This document shows, in pieces, positions 7,667 to 17,216 of a DNA stretch of 64,000 bases. Every line of letters starts with the position of its first letter. Position 1 is the stretch's first letter. Below the pieces are notes generated by a model. It saw only the letters and a program-made list of their open reading frames with translations. It was not told the origin of the DNA and ran no database searches. Source of the DNA: JBFHQE01 sp041592335 (GTDB lineage Bacteria > Pseudomonadota > Gammaproteobacteria > Thiohalobacterales > Thiohalobacteraceae); the NCBI GenBank assembly GCA_041592335.1, contig JBFHQE010000002.1, positions 62,001 through 126,000 on the forward strand, written 5' to 3'. The position numbers and the translations under genes were made by a program.

Positions 7667-9730
7667 ATGAAGTTACGTACCCGTTTTACTTTGCTGATCA
7701 TAATGGCCGCGATCGGCGCGACCATTGCCGTGATGATTGCCGACCAGATCAGATTCAACAGTACGGAAGAGGACCTCAACGGCCTCGCTATTCGCAACCA
7801 GCGCGTCATGTGGGAACAGATCGTCGCCAACCACACCGAACAGCTCATTCAGAAGCGCTCGGGCTTCACCCGTGACACCGCCCTGCTCGAATCCCTGAGG
7901 GATGCCGATCACGATCTGCTCGCTCACCTCATGAACGGCATGCTGGAAGCCAATCAGGACAGTGTCTTCACCGGTGCGCAGCTGACGGACCTGGAAGGCA
8001 ACCTTGTCTACAGCTCGGATGAATCAGAGCCCCTGTTCGATTCTTCAATGGTTATTAGTGTCATCGAGAGCCAGGCAGAAGTGACGGATCTGACTGTTGA
8101 TGCAAACGGCCATCCCGCCGTGGTGCACGCGTTTCCGCTGTTCGATATTAACCGCCGTAATGCCTTTGTCGGCGTTGGTTTGCTGAAATCCGACCTTGCG
8201 GCGGCTTTGAAGACATTTTCCGATGCCAACGAAGCAACATCTTATCTGGTAACACCGAAAGGCGCTGTCTATCCGTCGGCTAATACCAAACTCCATCGCT
8301 CACTCGCCATCAGCCTGCCTGCGCTGGGTGGTGAAGCGACGCTTACTTCCCATATCGACGATGCCGTTTATCGGGTCAATGTTCTTTCGATCAATTCAAA
8401 TAACGACCTGCCGCTCAGTTTTCTGGTGACCTCGCGTGACGCCACCGAACTGGCCGCGCACCAGACCAAAGTTCTCTATACCAGTATCGCCGTGCTTACC
8501 GCGGGCCTGCTGTTGATTATTCTCATCATCTCCCTGTCGTTGAAGAAGGCATTTCGACCGATTGAGGAACTCACCGCGACTGTAGAACAACTGGGCAAGG
8601 GCAACACGTCGGCCCGGGTGGAAATCGAATCCGACGATGAAATCGGCAAGCTTGGCAAGGTGTTCAACAAGATGGCGCAACGCGTTGAAGACCTGCTCGA
8701 TAATGAGCGACAGACTGCTGAAGACCTTGCAGGCAAGGTGGAACTGATCGAGGAAGTGGTCGACATGGCTGCCAAGGGCGACCTGACCGGTCAACTGATG
8801 GTATACCGCGACCAGGACGTCATTTCGGAGCTGGCAAACGGTATCCAGGCGATGATGGACAGCCTCAATAGCCTGGTCGCCAGTATTCAGCGATCCGGCA
8901 TCCAGGTCACTTCTTCGGCGACTGAAATTGCCGCCACGGCCAAGCAGCAGGAAGCCACCGTCAGCGAACAGGCCGCTACCACCAATCAAATTCGTGCCAC
9001 GGTAACCGAAATCTCGGCCACATCGAAAGAACTGGTCAACACCATGAATGAAGTCACCGAAGTGGCGTTGCAGACAGCCGACAAGGCCAACTCCGGCCGC
9101 AGCTCGCTGGAAAAAATGGGCGAAACCATGCAGCACATGATGGAAGCCACCTCCAACATCAATTCCAAGCTGGCCGTGCTGAGCGAGAAAGCCGCCAACA
9201 TCAACACCGTGGTCACCACGATCAACAAGGTAGCCGACCAGACCAACCTGCTCTCCCTGAACGCGGCCATCGAGGCGGAGAAAGCCGGGGAATATGGCGT
9301 CGGGTTCGCCGTGGTCGCCACCGAGATTCGCCGCCTGGCCGATCAGACCGCCGTCGCCACCTGGGACATTGAGCAGATGGTGAAGGAAATGCAGTCAGCC
9401 GTGTCCGCCGGTGTCATGGGCATGGAAAAATTCTCCACCGAGGTGCGCCAGGGCGTGGACGAAGTCCGCGAGGTCGGCGTGCAGCTGGGACAGATCATTG
9501 AGCAGGTGGAAAACCTGATCCCGCGCTTTGAAGACGTGCATGAAGGGATGCAGTCCCAATCGCTGGGCGCACAGCAGATCAGCGACGCCATGATTCAACT
9601 CGCCGAATCGTCACAGCAGACCGCCGATTCACTGCGGCAGTCGAATGGCGCTATTCAGCAACTGAACGATGCGGCACGCGGTCTACAGACCGGCGTGTCG
9701 CACTTCAAGGTCAACTCGGATGACGACTGA
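7667..9730 (+). CDS. wspA: WspA-like methyl-accepting chemoreceptor
   Basis: Membrane receptor that controls the WspE kinase. The 687-residue protein has an N-terminal membrane helix (about residues 7-27), a periplasmic sensor region to about 265, a second helix (about 270-292), HAMP and a further HAMP-like region, then a coiled-coil signalling domain. The hairpin tip reads EKAGEYGVGFAVVATEIRRL near residue 540. The following SAVSAGVMGM stretch is characteristic of Pseudomonas WspA as I remember it, and the gene order of the locus supports the assignment. AAGGA precedes the ATG. Pseudomonas WspA responds to surface contact; the same stimulus here is inferred. Confidence 0.85.
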   Translation: MKLRTRFTLLIIMAAIGATIAVMIADQIRFNSTEEDLNGLAIRNQRVMWEQIVANHTEQLIQKRSGFTRDTALLESLRDADHDLLAHLMNGMLEANQDSVFTGAQLTDLEGNLVYSSDESEPLFDSSMVISVIESQAEVTDLTVDANGHPAVVHAFPLFDINRRNAFVGVGLLKSDLAAALKTFSDANEATSYLVTPKGAVYPSANTKLHRSLAISLPALGGEATLTSHIDDAVYRVNVLSINSNNDLPLSFLVTSRDATELAAHQTKVLYTSIAVLTAGLLLIILIISLSLKKAFRPIEELTATVEQLGKGNTSARVEIESDDEIGKLGKVFNKMAQRVEDLLDNERQTAEDLAGKVELIEEVVDMAAKGDLTGQLMVYRDQDVISELANGIQAMMDSLNSLVASIQRSGIQVTSSATEIAATAKQQEATVSEQAATTNQIRATVTEISATSKELVNTMNEVTEVALQTADKANSGRSSLEKMGETMQHMMEATSNINSKLAVLSEKAANINTVVTTINKVADQTNLLSLNAAIEAEKAGEYGVGFAVVATEIRRLADQTAVATWDIEQMVKEMQSAVSAGVMGMEKFSTEVRQGVDEVREVGVQLGQIIEQVENLIPRFEDVHEGMQSQSLGAQQISDAMIQLAESSQQTADSLRQSNGAIQQLNDAARGLQTGVSHFKVNSDDD

Positions 9731-9735
9731 TCACG

Positions 9736-10191
9736 ATGTTGTATCTGATACTGCAACTCGGCCAGGAACGATTCGCACTACCGACCAGACAAATCGTTGA
9801 GGTCGTGCCGTTCGTCAGCCTTAAACCGATTCCCCAGGCACCGGAATTTGTCAGCGGCGTTTTTACTTTCCGCGGCACGCTGGTGCCCGTTGTCGACCTG
9901 TGCCGCATCACCTCGGGCCAGACCAGTCATGCCTGGCTGACCACGCGCATTGTTATCGTGCAATACCCGGTCAGCGACAACGAGTCGCGCCTGCTTGGTT
10001 TGCTGGTGGAACAGGTCAACGCCACCTGCAAGATCAGTGACGACAAATTCAGTCGTTCGGGCGTTGAGTTGCCGAACACGCCTTTTCTCGGCGAATTTGC
10101 CAAGCTGGATGACGGCCTGGTGCAAAGGGTGAATACTGATGATCTGCTTAATGACGAGGTGCGCGCACTGTTGTTTCGGGAGTGCGCCTGA
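9736..10191 (+). CDS. wspB: WspB-like CheW adaptor
   Basis: A 151-residue CheW-fold adaptor that links receptor to kinase. It begins MLYLILQLGQERFALPTRQIVEVVP and contains the CheW core GVFTFRGTLVPVVDL near residue 40. It starts six bases after the wspA stop, and its TGA overlaps the wspC ATG by one base (TGATG), so expression is coupled. It is one of two CheW proteins in the operon, as in the Pseudomonas wsp locus (wspB and wspD). Confidence 0.85.
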   Translation: MLYLILQLGQERFALPTRQIVEVVPFVSLKPIPQAPEFVSGVFTFRGTLVPVVDLCRITSGQTSHAWLTTRIVIVQYPVSDNESRLLGLLVEQVNATCKISDDKFSRSGVELPNTPFLGEFAKLDDGLVQRVNTDDLLNDEVRALLFRECA

Positions 10192-11474
10192 TGGCCCTTC
10201 ATCGGATCGAACACATCCTCAAGGAGTCCATGGGGCTTAACGCCGCTTCGATCGGCTCGTCCGCCATTCAGCGTGCCGTCAACCAGCGCATGGCCAGCTT
10301 GCAACTCACCGACATCGACAACTATGTCGCCAAGCTGGAAAGAAATCGCACGGAACTGGCCGAGCTGATTGAAATGGTCGTCATTCCGGAAACCTGGTTT
10401 TTCCGCGATATGGCGCCCTTCAGCACACTGGTCGATGCGCTACAGAAAACCGGCAAGAGCCGCGCCCCGCTCAACATCCTGAGCGTACCCTGCTCGACCG
10501 GCGAAGAACCCTATACCATTGCCATGGCGCTGGATGAAGCAGGCGTCAACCTGGACAACGTTCGTATTGACGCTGTCGATATCAGTTCACGCAACATTGC
10601 ACTCGCCCAACGCGCGCAATACAGCAACAACTCGTTTCGCAGCAGCAACCTGGAATTTCGCGACCGTTATTTCCAGCAGACACGCCACGGCTATCACCTG
10701 AAGCCGGAAATCAAGCGCTGCGTTAATTTCACCCAGGACAATATTCTGGATGCGGCCTTCGGTTCCCAGCGGCCCATGTTCGATGCCATCTTCTGCCGTA
10801 ATTTGCTGATCTATTTTGACCGGGCAACCCAGGCCAGGGCAATCGACGTGCTCAGTACCCTGCTAAAAGACGATGGCCTGTTGTTTCTTGGCCATGCGGA
10901 AGCCGGGGTACTGACCGGCCGAGCGTTTGAATCCCTGCCTTACGAGCGATGCTTCGGCTTTCGCCGCGCATTACCGGCCGACGACAGCGAGCGCATAACC
11001 AGCAAGCCGCGCAGCAAGACGCCACCAGCCAAACCGGCCAGGCAACGCGCGGAAACAAAGCCGAAAAACACAACCGGCGCTGATTTCTTTGCCAAAGCGG
11101 CCAGGGCACCAGCACCCGTTCAGGATGAACCACTGGTACAGGTCGACACCGCGCTCAACCCGATCATCGTCGAAGCGGAACGACTGGCCAACGAAGGACA
11201 CCTGGTGGAAGCCGCCAACCTGTGCGCCAGTTTCCTCGCTAAAACTGGGCCGGACGCCTCGGCCTATTACCTGCTGGGTTTGATTCGCGAAGCCACCGGC
11301 GAGAGCGATGACGCCATTGAATATCTGCGTAAGGCGATTTACCTGGATCCGCGGCACACCGAGGCCATGGCTCATCTTGCGCTGATACTTTCGCGCATGG
11401 GCGAAACTGCTGAAGCCGCCCGGATACAGGCACGCGCCGATCGTATCCATCAGCGTCAGGCAGGTGAATCATGA
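10191..11474 (+). CDS. wspC: WspC-like CheR methyltransferase with C-terminal TPR
   Basis: Methylates glutamates of the receptor using S-adenosylmethionine and so sets its adaptation state. The first 265 residues form a CheR domain with MVVIPETWFFRD, the SAM-binding PCSTGEEPYTIAMAL, and FDAIFCRNLLIYFD. A Pro/Lys/Ala-rich linker follows, then a tetratricopeptide region (about 340-420, with AYYLLGLIREATGESDDAIE). CheR plus TPR is the WspC architecture. The ATG at 10191 overlaps the wspB stop; a GTG three codons upstream is an alternative. It overlaps wspD by four bases. Confidence 0.87.
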   Translation: MALHRIEHILKESMGLNAASIGSSAIQRAVNQRMASLQLTDIDNYVAKLERNRTELAELIEMVVIPETWFFRDMAPFSTLVDALQKTGKSRAPLNILSVPCSTGEEPYTIAMALDEAGVNLDNVRIDAVDISSRNIALAQRAQYSNNSFRSSNLEFRDRYFQQTRHGYHLKPEIKRCVNFTQDNILDAAFGSQRPMFDAIFCRNLLIYFDRATQARAIDVLSTLLKDDGLLFLGHAEAGVLTGRAFESLPYERCFGFRRALPADDSERITSKPRSKTPPAKPARQRAETKPKNTTGADFFAKAARAPAPVQDEPLVQVDTALNPIIVEAERLANEGHLVEAANLCASFLAKTGPDASAYYLLGLIREATGESDDAIEYLRKAIYLDPRHTEAMAHLALILSRMGETAEAARIQARADRIHQRQAGES

Positions 11475-12163
11475 GCGACGTGCTGGAAAAAGCTTCCGTG
11501 ACCATCGATGACTGCTGGAATCGGATTGGCGTCTGGCGCAAGGGTCAGGAAGTCTGCCCGATCCTGAAGGACAAGATTCACTGCCGCAACTGCCACATCT
11601 ACAGCCAGGCCGGCCAGCGCATTCTGCAGCGGGAAATGACCCAGGATTACCGCGAGGAATGGTCGCGTATTTATGCCGAAGAGCAAACCAGCACGGCCGT
11701 TAACACCGAGTCCGTGGTGATCTTCCGTATTGGCGATGAGTGGCTGGCCATCCCCAGCAAAGTAGTGAATGAAGTCACGTCCGCAAAAACCATCATGCGC
11801 CTGCCGCACACCCGGCATGAAGTGGTGAAAGGTCTGGTGAATATCCGGGGCGAACTGGAAATCTGTATCGGCATCGGCGGCCTGATCGGCATTGAGCGTA
11901 GCCAGCAACCCCAGCGTTTCGGCACGGTAGGCACTGGCGACCGCATGCTGCTGATCGAGTTTGAAGAAAACCGCTATGTTTTTCCGGTCACGGAAGTGCA
12001 TGGCATTCATCACTTCCCCTCGGGTGCATTACACCCGGTACCGGCCACTATCAGCCGCGCCAAGGCCACCTATACCCGCAGCATGCTGCACTGGAACGAC
12101 GAGCATGTCGGCGTACTGGATGAAGCATTATTGTTTTATACATTGAACAGGTCACTGAAATGA
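11471..12163 (+). CDS. wspD: WspD-like CheW adaptor with four-cysteine N-terminal extension
   Basis: The second CheW-type coupling protein, 230 residues. Before the CheW domain (about residues 75-225, with VKGLVNIRGELEICIGI) it carries an 80-residue extension with CWNRIGV and four cysteines at 15, 29, 38 and 41 (HCRNC among them). This fits the extension recalled for WspD of Pseudomonas and could hold a metal or mediate dimer contacts. That is inference. ATGA overlaps join it to both wspC and wspE, which points to one tightly coupled message. Confidence 0.85.
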   Translation: MSDVLEKASVTIDDCWNRIGVWRKGQEVCPILKDKIHCRNCHIYSQAGQRILQREMTQDYREEWSRIYAEEQTSTAVNTESVVIFRIGDEWLAIPSKVVNEVTSAKTIMRLPHTRHEVVKGLVNIRGELEICIGIGGLIGIERSQQPQRFGTVGTGDRMLLIEFEENRYVFPVTEVHGIHHFPSGALHPVPATISRAKATYTRSMLHWNDEHVGVLDEALLFYTLNRSLK

Positions 12164-14907
12164 GCGATAGCGGATTTTCCATGCTCGACCTGTTCAAGAC
12201 CGAGGTCGATACCCAGACCGACCGTTTGAGCCAGGGTCTGCTCGATCTCGAACTGGACCCCACCGCGGCCACGGTTCTGGAATCGTTGATGCGCGCGGCC
12301 CATTCGGTCAAGGGCGCCGCCAAGATGGTCGATGTCCAGCGTGGCGTCGATGTCGCGCATGTCATGGAAGACGTCTTCGTCGCCGCGCAGAACGGCAAAC
12401 TGGTTCTGCATGCGGAACAGGTGGATGTGTTGCTGAACGGCGTGGATACCCTGCGTCAGATCGCGCATCACGCGGATGACAATGACTGGCTGAATGCGGA
12501 ACAGACACGTATCGATGAACTGGTAGCGACAATCAAGCAGCTGGAACAGTCAACGCCTGCAGCGAGCGCCCCGGAATCACCCAGCGAGAGCGAAACAGCC
12601 AGCGCTGAACCTGCCGCCACGGCGTCCACTACAACGCCTGCCGTCAGCAATGTTGATCCCGCCATGCTGGAATTGTTCCGGGTGGAAGCCGACACTCAGC
12701 TCTCGGCACTGAGCGAGGGTTTGCTGGCGCTGGAAGAAAACCCCTCCGATAGCGCACGACTGGAAGCCTTGATGCGCGCGGCGCATTCCGTAAAAGGCGC
12801 GGCCCGCATGGTCGACGTGGAACCGGTGGTGCGCCTGGCGCATGTCATGGAAGACGGTTTTGTCGCCGCCCAGAAAGGCAAAATCCGGTTCAACAGCAAC
12901 CAGATCGACCTGCTGCTGAAGAGTACGGACCTGTTATTGCAGATCGCCAAACAGGACGGCATCGGTCGCTGGGGACAGGATAACCGCCAGACTATCGACG
13001 ATTACGAGAAGCTGCTTTCCACCATTCCGGCAGGCGAAGCCCTGCCGGATACCGGTCCCGTTACCGAAGCCGTGGCACCGATAACGCCGGCCGTTACCGA
13101 TAGCACCGACAACGAAGCGTCCGCTGCGCAGGAAAAAACCACCGCCAGCCCGGGCCGAAGCGCCGATACCGCCATCCGTGTCTCCGCCGAAAGCCTGAAT
13201 CGCCTCATGGGACTGGCTGGCGAGGTGCAGGTGGAAGCGCGCTGGCTGCGTCCCTTCGCCAACAGCCTGCTGCAACTGAAGTATCGCCAGACAGAAATGA
13301 TCAGTTTGCTCGACCGGCTGCGTGACGCACTGGTGGACGCACGCGTGGATGATCATATTCTCGGCATGGTCAGCGACATCATGCATCGCTCCAGCATTGG
13401 CCGTCAGGGTCTGGCAAAACGCATGGAAGAACTGGAAGAGTTTGACCGCCGCAGCCACAACCTGGCGGCACGACTCAATCGTGAAGTCATCTCCAGCCGC
13501 ATGCGGCCTTTTGCCGATGGTATCCATGGTTTTCAACGCATGGTGCGCGATATTTCGCGTTCATTGCACAAGCGAGTGAAACTGGAAATCCAGGGCCTTA
13601 CCACCAAGGTCGACCGCGACATCCTGGAAAAAATCGAGGCGCCGCTGAATCATCTGATTCGCAACGCGCTAGATCACGGCATCGAATTACCTGACGAACG
13701 CAGCGCCGCTGGCAAACCCGCCCAGGCAACCATCAAGCTCGAGGCCATGCACAGCTCCGGCATGTTATCCATCGTGGTCGAGGATGACGGTCGCGGCATG
13801 GACCTGGAAAAACTGCGCGAAAAGATCGTCAAGAAAAAACTCGTCACCGAGGAAATGGCGCGCGATCTCAGCGAAGCCGAACTGATGGACTTTATTTTCC
13901 TGCCAGGATTTTCAACCCGCGACAGCGTGTCCGAAATCTCGGGCCGCGGCGTCGGACTGGATGTGGTGCATAGCGTGATGCAGGAAATGCATGGCATCGT
14001 GCATGCCATCTCCAACCCCGGCAAGGGCATGCGCTTCCACCTGCAACTGCCCTTGACCCTGTCCGTCATGCGCAGCCTGATGGTAGAGATTGCCGGGGAA
14101 ATCTATGCCTTCCCGCTGGCCCAGATCAACCGTACCCTGCGCCTGCATCGCGACCATATCGAAACGCTCGAAGGCCGCCAGTATTTCACGCTGGGTAACC
14201 AGCACATCGGCCTGCTCACGGCCAACCAGGTGCTCGGTCTGCCGGAAGCACCGCCGGATGCGGAAGAAGCCAGCGTGGTTGTGCTCGGCGAACGTCTCGA
14301 ACGTTACGGCTTTGTAGTGGACCGTTTCCTGGGTGAACGCAGCCTGGTGGTACAGAAGCTCGATGCGCGACTGGGCAAGATCAAGGACATCAATTCCGCC
14401 GCCATCCTGGAAAACGGCAACCCCTGCCTGATTATCGACGTGGATGACATGCTGCGCTCCGCCGACCTGCTGATTTCCGGCAGTCGCCCGATGCGTATCG
14501 AATCGCGTGAACAGCAGAAACATCGCAGCATCAAACGCGTACTGGTGGTGGACGATTCCATCACGGTGCGCGAAGTGGAACGCAACATGCTCGTCAATCG
14601 TGGCTATGAAGTGGACGTCGCGGTGGATGGCATGGACGGCTGGAACGCCGTGCGCACCGGGCATTATGACCTGGTGATCTCCGACATCGACATGCCGCGT
14701 ATGAACGGCTTCGAATTTGTCGAACATATCAAGGGCGACGCAACCCTGCGTTCCCTGCCGGTGATGATTGTTTCCTACAAAGACCGGGAAGAAGACCGAA
14801 CCCGCGGACTGGAAGTTGGCGCGGATTATTATTTGACCAAGGGCAGTTTTCAGGACGAAACCCTGCTCGATGCAGTGGCAGATCTGATCGGGGAGGCCGA
14901 TGTCTAA
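12160..14907 (+). CDS. wspE: WspE-like hybrid CheA kinase with two HPt domains
   Basis: A 915-residue hybrid histidine kinase that phosphorylates WspR and WspF. Two HPt domains occur in tandem: AAHSVKGAA with phospho-accepting His48, and a second copy with His209, separated by an Ala/Ser/Thr/Glu-rich linker (about 128-163). Then come a dimerisation region, the ATPase (NHLIRNALDHGIELPDE; VVEDDGRGMD; FSTRDSVSEISGRGVGLDVV), a CheW-like regulatory domain, and a C-terminal receiver (RVLVVDDSITVRE; acceptor in LVISDIDMP). Pseudomonas WspE, as I recall, has one HPt and is about 160 residues shorter; the difference fits a duplicated HPt plus linker. Confidence 0.88.
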   Translation: MSDSGFSMLDLFKTEVDTQTDRLSQGLLDLELDPTAATVLESLMRAAHSVKGAAKMVDVQRGVDVAHVMEDVFVAAQNGKLVLHAEQVDVLLNGVDTLRQIAHHADDNDWLNAEQTRIDELVATIKQLEQSTPAASAPESPSESETASAEPAATASTTTPAVSNVDPAMLELFRVEADTQLSALSEGLLALEENPSDSARLEALMRAAHSVKGAARMVDVEPVVRLAHVMEDGFVAAQKGKIRFNSNQIDLLLKSTDLLLQIAKQDGIGRWGQDNRQTIDDYEKLLSTIPAGEALPDTGPVTEAVAPITPAVTDSTDNEASAAQEKTTASPGRSADTAIRVSAESLNRLMGLAGEVQVEARWLRPFANSLLQLKYRQTEMISLLDRLRDALVDARVDDHILGMVSDIMHRSSIGRQGLAKRMEELEEFDRRSHNLAARLNREVISSRMRPFADGIHGFQRMVRDISRSLHKRVKLEIQGLTTKVDRDILEKIEAPLNHLIRNALDHGIELPDERSAAGKPAQATIKLEAMHSSGMLSIVVEDDGRGMDLEKLREKIVKKKLVTEEMARDLSEAELMDFIFLPGFSTRDSVSEISGRGVGLDVVHSVMQEMHGIVHAISNPGKGMRFHLQLPLTLSVMRSLMVEIAGEIYAFPLAQINRTLRLHRDHIETLEGRQYFTLGNQHIGLLTANQVLGLPEAPPDAEEASVVVLGERLERYGFVVDRFLGERSLVVQKLDARLGKIKDINSAAILENGNPCLIIDVDDMLRSADLLISGSRPMRIESREQQKHRSIKRVLVVDDSITVREVERNMLVNRGYEVDVAVDGMDGWNAVRTGHYDLVISDIDMPRMNGFEFVEHIKGDATLRSLPVMIVSYKDREEDRTRGLEVGADYYLTKGSFQDETLLDAVADLIGEADV

Positions 14908-15928
14908 GCGAATGAAAATCGCCATCGTCAATGATTCCATAATGGCACTGGAAAGCCTGCGCCAGGTAGTGAACAGCAGCGATAAATATGAAGTTGCCTG
15001 GGTGGCCGAGGATGGCGCCGATGCGGTTACAAAATGCAAGCAGTTACAACCCGACATCATCCTCATGGACCTGATCATGCCGGTCATGGACGGCGTCAAG
15101 GCTACCCGCCAGATCATGGCGGAAACGCCCTGCGCGATTGTCGTGGTCACGGCAAGCGTGGCCGGTAATGCCGCCAAGGTATTTGAAGCCATGGGCGCTG
15201 GGGCGCTGGACGCCATCAACACGCCGGTGCTGGGCATGGGCGGATCCGGCGAGGGGCACAAGCTGCTGTTACAGAAGATCGATAACGTTGCCCGGCTGAT
15301 CAACGTGACCAACCGCGTCCAGGCCGAAGAAAACAAACCGCATGACGTGCAGGCTATCAACCATGACCAGGGCGATTGCCTGATCTGTATCGGCGCGTCA
15401 ACGGGTGGCCCCGCCGCGCTGCAGGAAATACTCAAGCAGATTCCGGCGGACTTTCATGCCCCGATTGTCATCATCCAGCACGTGGACGAGGAATTCGCGC
15501 GCAGTTTTGCCGAATGGCTGGATCAGGAGGTACCCATTCATGTCCGCCTGGCGCAGGACAACGACCGCCTGATCCCGGGGCGGGTTCTGGTTGCCGGGCG
15601 CGGCGATCACCTGATCATGGATGAACATCACCGGCTGCAGTACACCAGCGAACCGGCGAGCTACGCCTATCGACCTTCGGTAAACGTGTTTTTCGAGAGT
15701 GTCGCGGCTCACTGGCCACACCGGGCAATCGGCGTATTGCTAACGGGGATGGGGCGCGATGGCGGCGCGGGCATGCTGGCTCTGAAAAATGCCGACTGTC
15801 ATACTATCGCCCAGGATCAGGCCACCAGCGCGATTTACGGCATGCCCAAGGCGGCGGCGGAACTGGACGCGGCCAAGGACATTCTGCCACTGCCCGAAAT
15901 CGCGCCAAGATTAATCGAACTACTTTAA
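14900..15928 (+). CDS. wspF: WspF-like CheB methylesterase
   Basis: Removes methyl groups from the receptor when its receiver domain is phosphorylated, and so restrains the pathway. Residues 1-130 are a receiver (AIVNDSIMALESLR; acceptor Asp in IILMDLIMPVMDG). Residues 155-342 are the CheB catalytic domain with the Ser-His-Asp triad in GASTGGPAAL, IIQHVDEEFA and LLTGMGRDGGAG. It overlaps wspE by eight bases. In Pseudomonas, loss of WspF locks WspR on; the gene looks intact here. Confidence 0.9.
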   Translation: MSKRMKIAIVNDSIMALESLRQVVNSSDKYEVAWVAEDGADAVTKCKQLQPDIILMDLIMPVMDGVKATRQIMAETPCAIVVVTASVAGNAAKVFEAMGAGALDAINTPVLGMGGSGEGHKLLLQKIDNVARLINVTNRVQAEENKPHDVQAINHDQGDCLICIGASTGGPAALQEILKQIPADFHAPIVIIQHVDEEFARSFAEWLDQEVPIHVRLAQDNDRLIPGRVLVAGRGDHLIMDEHHRLQYTSEPASYAYRPSVNVFFESVAAHWPHRAIGVLLTGMGRDGGAGMLALKNADCHTIAQDQATSAIYGMPKAAAELDAAKDILPLPEIAPRLIELL

Positions 15929-16054
15929 AGCGACGTAAAAACAACAGGTTATATTTGCCGCGCGCGCTCAATTTATGACGCGCATGGCCGATAAATTCTC
16001 AAGACAACCAATAACGACAGTTTCGCCACAAGGGGATTACCCCGAGAACAGGGT

Positions 16055-17131
16055 ATGAGTACAGTACTGAGTATGGAGAATCAGGAACCGCAAGTTGACG
16101 ATGACGCCGCGAACAAGTGCGTCGTTCTGCTTGTTGACGACCAGGCAATGGTGGCTGAAGGTATCCGCCGCATGCTGGCCGACGAGCCCGATATCGAGTT
16201 TCATTATTGCTCTAATCCCAAGGAAGCAATGGAAACCGCCATTTCGTTGAAGGTCACCACCATCCTGCAGGACCTGGTGATGCCGGATATCGACGGCATG
16301 ATGCTGGTGCGTTTTTACCGGGCCAATCCGGTGATCCGGGATTTGCCCGTCATTGTTCTCTCCACCAAGGAAGACCCGGCTGTCAAAAGCGAAGCCTTTT
16401 CCAACGGCGCCAACGATTACCTGGTGAAACTACCGGACAAGGTGGAACTGGTAGCCCGGATCAGGGCGCATTCGCATAGCTATATCGCTCAACGGGAACG
16501 CGACAAGGCGTACGAAGAACTGCGCGCCCTGCAAAACAAGCTCGAGAAGAGCAACCTGCAGCTGGAAGAAAGCAACAAGGAATTGCAACGCCTGTCGTCC
16601 CTGGACGGCCTGACTGGTATCGCCAACCGGCGGCAGTTCGATCACAGCCTGGAAAACGAGTGGCAACGTGCCTTGCGCAATTGCTCGGAACTCAGCCTGA
16701 TCATGATCGATATCGACTTCTTCAAGCTGTACAACGACTCGCATGGCCACCAGGCCGGCGATGACTGTCTGCGTGCCGTGGCGCGCGCACTGGATTCGAT
16801 CACCTCGCGCCCCACTGACCTGGTGGCTCGCTATGGGGGCGAGGAGTTCGCCGCCATACTGCCCGACACCTCGCTGGCGGGCGCCCAACAGGTTGCGGAA
16901 AAAATGGCCGATGCCGTCAAGGCCCTTGGCCTCAAGCATGAAGCTTCCAAGGTGTCCGACATCGTGACCCTGAGCATCGGCGTGGCCTCGCTGGCACCGC
17001 GCGGACATGGCAGGGCCAATGACCTGGTGGCACTGGCCGACGTTGCCCTGTACCGTGCCAAGGAAAAAGGCCGCAACCAGATCTCCGTGAATCTGGACGA
17101 AGTCACCAAAGCCAACGCCTCCCAGGCCTGA
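16055..17131 (+). CDS. wspR: WspR-like response regulator diguanylate cyclase
   Basis: Makes cyclic di-GMP when phosphorylated by WspE. The 358-residue protein has an N-terminal receiver (VVLLVDDQAMVAEGIRRML; acceptor Asp73 in ILQDLVMPDIDG), a helical coiled-coil linker (about 145-190), and a GGDEF domain with the active-site motif GGEEF. The inhibitory I-site RxxD is present as RPTD, five residues before the motif, as in Pseudomonas WspR. The gap of 126 bases to wspF is the only sizeable one in the cluster and may hold a separate promoter. The Met at residue 7 is an alternative start. Confidence 0.92.
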   Translation: MSTVLSMENQEPQVDDDAANKCVVLLVDDQAMVAEGIRRMLADEPDIEFHYCSNPKEAMETAISLKVTTILQDLVMPDIDGMMLVRFYRANPVIRDLPVIVLSTKEDPAVKSEAFSNGANDYLVKLPDKVELVARIRAHSHSYIAQRERDKAYEELRALQNKLEKSNLQLEESNKELQRLSSLDGLTGIANRRQFDHSLENEWQRALRNCSELSLIMIDIDFFKLYNDSHGHQAGDDCLRAVARALDSITSRPTDLVARYGGEEFAAILPDTSLAGAQQVAEKMADAVKALGLKHEASKVSDIVTLSIGVASLAPRGHGRANDLVALADVALYRAKEKGRNQISVNLDEVTKANASQA

Positions 17132-17216
17132 GCTTTCCCCGCGTAATAGTCGCACTGCGGTAACGATCTCGTTAGAATAACCGGCAAATTAACAGCCCGG
17201 AATCTGGAGATCAGCA

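Noticed and set aside
13912..15435. 507-codon minus-strand frame opposite wspE and wspF
   Set aside because: Spans two overlapping genes of firm identity and has no family resemblance.
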